Shown here piece after piece: positions 58,670-64,000 of a DNA stretch of 64,000 bases. Under the pieces are notes generated by a model, which did not search any database, was not told the origin of the DNA, and saw only the letters and a list, made by a program, of their open reading frames with translations. Location: the NCBI RefSeq assembly GCF_004331435.1, contig NZ_SJKA01000027.1, forward strand, positions 1-64,000, given 5' to 3'. Position numbers and translations under genes: made by a program. This stretch comes from Kribbella sindirgiensis (GTDB taxonomy: Bacteria; Actinomycetota; Actinomycetes; Propionibacteriales; Kribbellaceae). Within the stretch, counting starts at the first letter, position 1, and every line of letters starts with the position of its first letter.

Positions 58670-58760
58670 CGGACCGCCAGCCCATCACAATTGCGCTCCC
58701 CGTGCCGCCCGCCGCCTGGAGCGAGCCGTAGGCGCGCATTTGTGATGGGCTGGCGGTCCG
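58670..58760. repeat. 91-bp palindromic stem-loop
   Basis: CGGACCGCCAGCCCATCACAA (58670-58690) and its exact reverse complement (58740-58760) form a perfect 21-bp stem. One mismatch later, 5 more bp pair (58692-58696 with 58734-58738). No T-tract flanks it. Its sequence is unrelated to the 97-bp elements but its size is similar. Confidence 0.85.
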
Positions 58761-58822
58761 CCGCAGCGGTGGCCGACGGACGTCAACATGCAGGACAGGT
58801 GAATCGGTTTCCCTCGATCGAC

Positions 58823-58828
58823 TACAGT
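58823..58828 (+). promoter_or_regulatory. possible -10 for leaderless LysR mRNA
   Basis: TACAGT lies 8 nt before ATG 58837, with a weak -35 (TGAATC) 17 bp further upstream. No Shine-Dalgarno is present, which fits a leaderless transcript. Confidence 0.35.
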
Positions 58829-58836
58829 TCTTAGTC

Positions 58837-59724
58837 ATGGAGCTGAGGCACTTGGAACACTTCGTGGCGGTGGCCGAGCAGAAGCACTTCACGCGGGCCG
58901 CCGAGGCGATGTCGATCTCGCAGTCGGGGTTGTCCGCCTCGATCCGCGCACTCGAACGTGAGCTCCGCGCGAGTCTGTTCGTCCGCAACACCCGCAGCGT
59001 GGAGCTCACCGAGGCGGGGCGGGCGCTCCTGTGCGAGGGACGCCGTACCCTCGCCGCCGCCGAGGCCGCGAAGGACGCGGTCGCCGCGGTCCAGGGTCTG
59101 CTGCGCGGTCACCTCACGGTCGGGCTGGAGCAGTGCCTCGGGGTGGTCGACGTACCGGCGCTGCTCGCGAAGTTCCGGTCCGCGTACCCGGGCGTCGAAA
59201 TCGAGGTCCGCCAGGCCGGCTCCACCCCGATGCTCGACGAACTCGCGTCCGGCCGGCTCGACGTCGCGTTCGTCGCGACCGCCGGGGACCCGGTCGACGG
59301 GCTTGACCTGCGCCCGCTGTCCCGCGAGTCGATGGTCCTCGTGTGCGCTCCCGACCACCGGCTCGCGAAGGCGTCCGGCGTGACCCTCGACGACCTGGCG
59401 GGGGAGTCGTTCGTCGACTTCGACCCGACCTGGGGCGCCCGCGCGATCTCCGACCGCGCCTTCACCACGGCCGGCGTCGCGCACCCGGTGACGATCGAGG
59501 TCAACGACGTACACACCCTGCTCGCCCTCGTCGCCCACGACCTGGGCGTAGCGCTCGTCCCCGAACGCATCGCCGCCAAACGAGGCGACCACGTCACCGT
59601 CTCCCTGGCCCCCGGCACCGCCTCCGACTGGCAGGTCTCCGTCGCGGTCCCCACCGGCTCCGCCGCTTCCCTGGCCGCCGACGCCCTGATCGGCATGCTC
59701 CCCACCACCGCGGGCCACGCTTAG
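58837..59724 (+). CDS. LysR-family transcriptional regulator
   Basis: A 295-aa regulator. The winged helix is MELRHLEHFVAVAEQKHFTR, AAEAMSISQSGLSASIRALE. The periplasmic-binding-like effector domain starts at about 90 (GLLRGHLTVGLEQCLGVVDV) and includes LVCAPDHRLAKASGVTLDDL. The target is unknown. Its stop overlaps the stop of the converging aldo/keto reductase by 4 bp, so that enzyme may be a target only indirectly. The end of the gene is strongly C-rich at third positions. Confidence 0.9.
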   Translation: MELRHLEHFVAVAEQKHFTRAAEAMSISQSGLSASIRALERELRASLFVRNTRSVELTEAGRALLCEGRRTLAAAEAAKDAVAAVQGLLRGHLTVGLEQCLGVVDVPALLAKFRSAYPGVEIEVRQAGSTPMLDELASGRLDVAFVATAGDPVDGLDLRPLSRESMVLVCAPDHRLAKASGVTLDDLAGESFVDFDPTWGARAISDRAFTTAGVAHPVTIEVNDVHTLLALVAHDLGVALVPERIAAKRGDHVTVSLAPGTASDWQVSVAVPTGSAASLAADALIGMLPTTAGHA

Positions 59725-60704
59725 AGGAGAGTTCCGCCAACCGGCTTGAGTCGAGCGAGTACTGCGTCGATGCGCTCGAGCGTGTCCGGGTGCAGCGTGA
59801 TGTCTGCGGCCGCCAGGTTCTCGACGATGTGCGCCGGTGTACGGCTGCCGGGAATCGGTACGACGGCCGGATCCTGGTGCAGCAGCCACGCGAGCGCGAG
59901 CTGACTCCGCGTGACCCCGAGGTCCGCGGCGAGCGACTGAAGTGCGTCGTACGACGCGTTGTTCGCCTTCAGGCTCGCGGCGTCGAACCGCGGCGCGTTG
60001 TTCCGGAAATCGTCCTTGTCCAGCGCCTGCACGGTACCCGTCAGGAACCCGGCGCCGAGCGGGCTCCACGGTACGACGCCGACGCCGAGTTCACGCGCCA
60101 CGTCGAGCAGTTCGGGGTCGATCGGCCGCCACATCGACCACTCGGTCTGGACGGCCGCGATCGGATGTACGTCGTACGCGCGCCGCAGCTCCCGCGCCGT
60201 CACGTTGCACACCCCGAGATGCCGAACCTTGCCATCAGCAACGAGCTCGGCCATCGCGCCGACGGTGTCCTCGATCGGCACCTGCGGATCCGGGAAGTGC
60301 AGGTAGTACAGGTCGATCACATCGGTGCCGAGGTTGCGCAGGCTGGACTCGGCGTACTCGCGAACGTACTTCGGCTCCGCGTTGACCAGCAGTTGCTCGA
60401 ACGCGAACCCGACGTCGAGCGGATGCGGGTCCGCGCCGTCACCGAGCCGCAGCCCGAACTTCGTCGCGACCGTGACCTCGTCCCGTCGCGTCCTGATCGC
60501 CCGCCCGATCAGTTTCTCGTTGTGCCCGTCGTCGCCGTACGCATCGCTGGTGTCGATGAATGTCCCGCCGGCGTCGATCGCCGCGGTCAGCGCCGAGAGC
60601 GCGCGGTCGTCGTCGATCGCGCCGTACATACCGGGGGAGAGCACCATCGCGCCGAACCCGATCGCCGGTACGTCGAGCCCGCCGAGGTTGCGTGTCTTCG
60701 TCAT
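59721..60704 (-). CDS. aldo/keto reductase
   Basis: A 327-aa AKR. The catalytic Asp/Tyr are in FIDTSDAYGDDGHNEKLIGR, Lys in VTVATKFGLRLGDG and His in LYYLHFPDPQVPI. The NADPH-binding end is VVPIPGSRTPAHIVENLAAA. It resembles actinobacterial AKRs annotated as pyridoxal or sugar aldehyde reductases. It is divergent from the LysR gene at 60766 with only 61 bp between, the classic arrangement for a LysR regulator and its target. Confidence 0.92.
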   Translation of the reverse strand: MTKTRNLGGLDVPAIGFGAMVLSPGMYGAIDDDRALSALTAAIDAGGTFIDTSDAYGDDGHNEKLIGRAIRTRRDEVTVATKFGLRLGDGADPHPLDVGFAFEQLLVNAEPKYVREYAESSLRNLGTDVIDLYYLHFPDPQVPIEDTVGAMAELVADGKVRHLGVCNVTARELRRAYDVHPIAAVQTEWSMWRPIDPELLDVARELGVGVVPWSPLGAGFLTGTVQALDKDDFRNNAPRFDAASLKANNASYDALQSLAADLGVTRSQLALAWLLHQDPAVVPIPGSRTPAHIVENLAAADITLHPDTLERIDAVLARLKPVGGTLL

Positions 60705-60752
60705 GGGCCCAGCATTGACGCTGTGGATGTCGCCGCACCAAGACCTGTTGGT

Positions 60753-60767
60753 ATAACCGTTGGTTAT
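60753..60767. promoter_or_regulatory. LysR-type dyad between AKR and LysR
   Basis: ATAACC-GTT-GGTTAT is a perfect 6-bp dyad that contains a T-N11-A LysR box and overlaps both a likely -10 (TATAAC, 60752-60757) and the ATG 60766. It fits autorepression with divergent activation of the aldo/keto reductase. Confidence 0.6.
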
Positions 60768-61629
60768 GGATGCGCACCTGCGAGAGCTGCGGTACTTCGT
60801 CGCGGTCGCCGAGGAATCGACCGTGACGGCCGCGGCCGCCCGCCTGTTCGTTTCGCAGCCCGCGCTGTCCAAGCAGCTCCGCGCCCTCGAACGCCGCCTC
60901 GGCTTCGACCTCTTCTCGCGTCAGCCGCGCGGACTGACACTGACCTCGCAGGGCTCGGTCTTGCTTCCGGTGGCGAGGGACGTGCTCGCAGCCTGGGACC
61001 GCGGGTACGCCGAAGCGCGGGCGGCCGCCCACCCGCAGCAGCTGGTCGTCGGCATGCAGACCGCCGTCGGCCGCGACCTGCAACGCCCCGCCGTCGAACG
61101 CTTCCGCGCCACGCTTCCCGGTTGGACGGTCTCGCTGCGCCTGGTCGGCTGGGACGACCCCACGGCCGGTCTGGCCGACGGATCCAGTGACGTCGCCTTC
61201 GTCTGGCTTCCGATCTCGACCGACTTCGCTCGGCGGGTCCTGATCAGCGAGTCCCGCTGGGTCGCTCTGCCTTTTGAGCACCCGCTGGCAGATCGCTCCG
61301 AGATCCCCTTCGAACTACTCCTGGATGAGCCCTTCGTGGCCCTCCCCGCGGCGGCCGGCCCGCTCCGTGACTTCTGGCTGGCCGTCGACGCCCGACCGGG
61401 TCCGCCTATCGTCGCGGCCGAGGCCACCGCCGCGGACGAGGTCCTCGAACTGGTCACCGCCGGAGTCGGGATCGCGCTGCTCGCCGAGGGAAACACCGGC
61501 CTCTACCAGCGCCCCGGCCTAGTCTGCCGCCCCGTCCCCGATCTCCCACCGGCCGAGCTCGCGGTCGCGTGGCGCCGCACCGACAACCGCGACGCCGTAC
61601 GTGTATTCCTCGACTCGGTCCAGCCCTGA
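60766..61629 (+). CDS. LysR-family transcriptional regulator
   Basis: A 287-aa regulator. The winged helix is MDAHLRELRYFVAVAEESTV, TAAAARLFVSQPALSKQLRA. The effector domain includes QQLVVGMQTAVGRDLQRPAV and ADEVLELVTAGVGIALLAEG. ATG 60766 has no SD and follows TATAAC by 8 nt, so it is probably leaderless; an in-frame TTG 6 bp upstream is less likely. It is divergent from the AKR it probably controls and ends at a bidirectional terminator. Confidence 0.9.
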   Translation: MDAHLRELRYFVAVAEESTVTAAAARLFVSQPALSKQLRALERRLGFDLFSRQPRGLTLTSQGSVLLPVARDVLAAWDRGYAEARAAAHPQQLVVGMQTAVGRDLQRPAVERFRATLPGWTVSLRLVGWDDPTAGLADGSSDVAFVWLPISTDFARRVLISESRWVALPFEHPLADRSEIPFELLLDEPFVALPAAAGPLRDFWLAVDARPGPPIVAAEATAADEVLELVTAGVGIALLAEGNTGLYQRPGLVCRPVPDLPPAELAVAWRRTDNRDAVRVFLDSVQP

Positions 61630-61630
61630 A

Positions 61631-61665
61631 AGGCCGCCGTACGCATGGCTGGTGTACGGCGGCCT
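61631..61665. terminator. bidirectional hairpin terminator
   Basis: AGGCCGCCGTAC (61631-61642) pairs perfectly with GTACGGCGGCCT (61654-61665) around an 11-nt loop, between the converging LysR and aldo/keto reductase genes. T-tracts are short (CTTG on plus, TTTCAG on minus). Confidence 0.8.
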
Positions 61666-61673
61666 CTTGCGAC

Positions 61674-62648
61674 CTACCAGGCGTAGTCCTCCGGGGCGGT
61701 CTTGTAGCCCGGGAAGATCTCGTCGAGGCGCGTCAGCGACTTCTCGTCGAGCTTGATGTCGACCGCGCGTACGGCGGACTCCAGTTGCTCCATCGTCCGC
61801 GGCCCCACGATCGGGCCGGTCACACCCGGTTGGTGCAGCAGCCACGCCAGCCCGAGCTCACCCGGCTCGTGTCCGAGCTCGTCCGCGAACGCCTCGTACT
61901 GCTCGATCTGCGGCCGGAGGTTCTCGAGCGTCTCCTTGGCGCGACCTTCAAGGCGCCGTACGCCCTCGTTCTCCTTCCGGATCACGCCACCCAGCAGCCC
62001 ACCGTGCAGCGGCGACCACGGGATCACGCCCAGCCCGTACGCCTGCGCCGCCGGCAGCACCTCACGCTCGATGTCCCGCTGCGCGAGGTTGTACAGCGAC
62101 TGCTCGCTGACCAGCCCGACGTAGTTGCGCCGCTTGGCGGCCTCCTGCGCCTGCGCGATGTGCCACCCCGCGAAGTTGCTCGACCCGGCGTACAGGACCT
62201 TCCCCTGCTGTACGGCGACCTCCATCGCCTGCCAGATCTCTTCCCACGGCGTGTTCCGGTCGATGTGGTGGAACTGGTACAGATCCACGTAGTCCGTCTG
62301 CAACCGCTTCAGGCTGGCGTCCAACGCCCGCCGAATGTTGAGCGCCGACAGCTTCCCTTCGTTCGGCCATCCGTCGCCCATGTCGCCGTACACCTTGGTA
62401 GCGAGCACAGTCTTGTGCCGGTTCGCGGGATCCTTCGCGAACCACTCCCCGATAATCTCCTCGGTCCGCCCCGGGTAGATAGCCCGCCCATACCCATTGG
62501 CCGTATCGAAGAAGTTGACCCCCTTGTCATGCGCCGCATCCATGATCGCGTGCGCATCCCCCACCTCAGTCAGAGGCCCAAAGTTCATAGTCCCAAGAAC
62601 GATCCGACTAACGTTCAGTCCCGTACGCCCAAGCTGAGTGAAGTCCAT
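61674..62648 (-). CDS. aldo/keto reductase
   Basis: A 324-aa AKR starting MDFTQLGRTGLNVSRIVLGT. The catalytic Asp/Tyr are in NFFDTANGYGRAIYPGRTEE, Lys in VLATKVYGDMGDGWPNEGKL and His in LYQFHHIDRNTPWEEI. GPIVGPRTMEQLESAVRAVD is the cofactor end. This YajO/Tas-like type reduces aldehydes or ketones of unknown identity. It is not divergent from a regulator and stands alone, ending at the shared hairpin at 61631. Confidence 0.92.
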   Translation of the reverse strand: MDFTQLGRTGLNVSRIVLGTMNFGPLTEVGDAHAIMDAAHDKGVNFFDTANGYGRAIYPGRTEEIIGEWFAKDPANRHKTVLATKVYGDMGDGWPNEGKLSALNIRRALDASLKRLQTDYVDLYQFHHIDRNTPWEEIWQAMEVAVQQGKVLYAGSSNFAGWHIAQAQEAAKRRNYVGLVSEQSLYNLAQRDIEREVLPAAQAYGLGVIPWSPLHGGLLGGVIRKENEGVRRLEGRAKETLENLRPQIEQYEAFADELGHEPGELGLAWLLHQPGVTGPIVGPRTMEQLESAVRAVDIKLDEKSLTRLDEIFPGYKTAPEDYAW

Positions 62649-62987
62649 GCTCCCTACCCTCCCTCCGCCCAGCCGAGACTTCCAACAGAAGAATCTGCAC
62701 AGTCCCATCACCACACGTTCTGAGTGGGAAGGTGGTAGATCCCACGCGGTGCCACGCGCGGCTCCTTCGTCGCCGTGCTACGCGCCGCCCCACCCACCCA
62801 CGGGTTTGTTGCCGGCTGGCGCTGGCTGCTGCGGCTGCCGCCGCGATGACAGCCTCGCCCTGTTACCAGGATGTGGTGATCGAGAGGGCCCGTTACGAAA
62901 TGGCTGGTTCGGAGTGAGCTGTCCCGTCAGCACTGCCTGCGCGCTCCCCGCGCGGCGGCCGTTTGCGGGAGACTCGTTCGGCTCAGT
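62649..62987. other. 340-bp intergenic region, nothing recognised
   Basis: No convincing gene, RNA or strong hairpin was found between the AKR start and the kinase-like gene stop. Short open frames here lack codon bias and ribosome sites. It presumably holds the AKR promoter. Confidence 0.5.
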
Positions 62988-63809
62988 TCAGAGGTGGTTC
63001 AAGACGTCCATAGCGTGCTGGCGGACGGGTCGGGCTAGCTCGGTCAGCTCGCCCCCATCGGCAAATCGGAGTAACCGTGTGGCCGCGGCGAGCGTGGCGA
63101 CATGTCCGGTGGGTGTATCGAGGAACTCGGCGAGGGATCGGCTGACCCCCTGGGCGAGGTCCGGATAGGCGAGGCTCGTGCAGACGAGGGTGGCGGCGTC
63201 ATAGCCGACAGGTGCTCTGCCCCATGTCTCCCAGTCGAGGATGGCGAGCTTCGGGCCGGTGAGATTCCCCCAGTGAAGGTCGCAGTGTGCGGTCGTCCAA
63301 GGTACGGAGGCGATGTCGAGGTCGATACCGAAGAAGGCTCTGATTCCGTCGTTCACGTAGTCGGCGTCGACACCGTGCGACGGCACTGGGTGGTCAGCGA
63401 GTATGCGCAGAGCTCGACTGAGATCGGACAGCCACTGATCGGAGACAGCTACCTGGTGAGTGGGTGTCATCTTGGCAGAGAGGGCCGCATCGGCAACAAA
63501 GGTGCTGACCTCTCCCCGCATCCGTCGCCTGTTGTCTTCCCAATCTCGCCACCGTTTGACCGTCGGTTTTGGCACCCCTTGGATCGCGTTGGCGGCCCGG
63601 CTGTTCTCGAGGTAGTTGCCTTCGGCCCATTCCGGGTCGGCGTACACGACTCGTAGCCAGGCGTCTTCGCCGGCATCGGTGACGCGACATCCGACCGAGT
63701 GGAATCGACTCGTGTGCAACGGCTGACCGATTTGCTCGACACCGAACTCACGCGCGGCCCAGTCCAGGTGACTTTCCATCCAGGCGCGACGCTGACTGTT
63801 GTCGGTCAC
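62988..63809 (-). CDS. aminoglycoside phosphotransferase (APH)-family kinase-like protein
   Basis: A 273-aa protein kinase-like fold enzyme. The N-lobe is degenerate (RFHSVGCRVTDAGEDAWLRV). The catalytic loop is WTTAHCDLHWGNLTGPK (HxDxxxxN) and the metal-binding Asp is in LAILDWETWGRAPVGYDAA. Such proteins phosphorylate small molecules, including antibiotics, choline or fructosamines; the target cannot be told. It starts with GTG, 4 bp inside the end of the preceding pentapeptide gene, so the two are translated together. Confidence 0.82.
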   Translation of the reverse strand: MTDNSQRRAWMESHLDWAAREFGVEQIGQPLHTSRFHSVGCRVTDAGEDAWLRVVYADPEWAEGNYLENSRAANAIQGVPKPTVKRWRDWEDNRRRMRGEVSTFVADAALSAKMTPTHQVAVSDQWLSDLSRALRILADHPVPSHGVDADYVNDGIRAFFGIDLDIASVPWTTAHCDLHWGNLTGPKLAILDWETWGRAPVGYDAATLVCTSLAYPDLAQGVSRSLAEFLDTPTGHVATLAAATRLLRFADGGELTELARPVRQHAMDVLNHL

Positions 63810-64000
63810 CGGTCGGACTCTTCGGCGTACTGCAGGTCAAGTTCGGACACCAGTGCCTCCGCGAGTTCCTGCCGTTGACTGAGATCGATCAGGATGCCGT
63901 TGAGGTTACCGGCGCCGCGGACGGTAGACAGGTCGGTGGTGCGGAAGTCGAAATCTGTGTAGGTCCCGGCGTCGAACTCGACGGCGTCGAGGGTGCAACC
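63806..64000 (-). CDS. pentapeptide-repeat protein, C-terminal fragment (partial)
   Basis: The last 64 codons of a gene that runs off the window edge. The visible part shows five-residue periodicity with central hydrophobic or aromatic residues (LDAVEFDAGTYTDFDFRTTD, LSTVRGAGNLNGILI). This is followed by a helical cap DLSQRQELAEALVSELDLQ, as in MfpA/Qnr-like right-handed quadrilateral helices. The N-terminus is not seen. The 4-bp overlap with the APH-like kinase marks an operon. Confidence 0.75.
   Translation of the reverse strand, partial: GCTLDAVEFDAGTYTDFDFRTTDLSTVRGAGNLNGILIDLSQRQELAEALVSELDLQYAEESDR

Larger units (their letters stand above)
58462..58836. other. 375-bp intergenic region with large palindrome
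   Basis: No gene is supported. It separates the divergent SEC-C and LysR genes and holds a near-perfect long palindrome at 58670-58760 plus weaker outer pairing (GACGTCCG near 58646 and CGGACGTC near 58776). Confidence 0.6.

Noticed and set aside
62638..63168. Plus-strand frame of 176 codons between AKR and APH-like genes
   Set aside because: Low-complexity translation that runs antisense into the APH-like gene; no ribosome site or motifs.
1..64000. tRNA genes, CRISPR arrays, insertion sequences, integrases
   Set aside because: I saw no cloverleaf-like tRNA, no regularly spaced repeats and no transposase or integrase motifs. Dedicated searches could still find a missed short RNA.

Overview
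The window is high-GC DNA with dense, GTAC-rich coding sequence and no tRNA or CRISPR. It carries a LacI-type operator, a SARP regulator, Tat-dependent lipoproteins, a sugar ABC importer without its own ATPase, and MocR, IclR, AraC, FadR and LysR regulators. Together these point to a soil actinomycete, probably Nocardioidaceae and Kribbella-like (inference; no search was possible). The window opens in the 3' end of a 5S rRNA gene followed by a strong terminator.

0.1-6.4 kb: a Cdd1-type helix-hairpin-helix protein, a P-loop kinase-like protein and an unknown protein. These are followed by two secreted glycosidases (GH2 with AbfB domains, then GH76) behind a promoter whose start site abuts a LacI-type operator. 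6.7-12.2 kb: four overlapping genes encoding an SMC-like ATPase, two small winged-helix proteins and a MukF/JetA-like kleisin candidate. This is a condensin or Wadjet-like layout with no JetD nuclease beside it. 12.3-17.1 kb: a TrmH/TsnR-type rRNA methyltransferase behind a possible attenuator leader, an SGNH esterase, a DinB/DUF1801 chimeric remnant, a lipoprotein and a SWIM protein. 17.1-26.4 kb: an SNF2 ATPase, a quinone reductase, a diguanylate cyclase, a 31-codon RiPP-like peptide gene, a RING/TerD-like fusion and an unknown protein.

26.4-30.3 kb: a cyclic-nucleotide-binding histidine kinase and its partner, a receiver fused to a thioredoxin-reductase-like domain that is broken by a 2-nt repeat expansion, then a FadR regulator. 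30.4-39.1 kb: a FadR-operator-controlled operon with a five-gene peptide-type ABC importer, aldehyde dehydrogenase, SDR and amidase. It likely imports an amide or peptide-like substrate, hydrolyses it and oxidises the product. 39.2-43.6 kb: an eroded ECF sigma factor, an aldo/keto reductase, and MocR and AraC regulators that overlap tail to tail. 43.7-51.0 kb: a phytanoyl-CoA-dioxygenase-like oxygenase, a large FAD oxidoreductase with a leaderless promoter, an IclR regulator and a sugar ABC importer, probably one catabolic unit. 51.0-64.0 kb: PhoD phosphatase, L,D-transpeptidase, GNAT, a SARP/NB-ARC/TPR regulator, a SEC-C protein, two LysR regulators, two aldo/keto reductases, an aminoglycoside-phosphotransferase-like kinase and the end of a pentapeptide-repeat protein.

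Intergenic structure stands out. Two copies of a 97-bp stem-loop with conserved 30-bp arms and different loops lie 20 kb apart. At least three further intergenic palindromes occur, two of them of similar size. The strongest candidates for something new are these elements, the GGNDW-repeat peptide gene, the SMC operon without a nuclease, and the methyltransferase leader.
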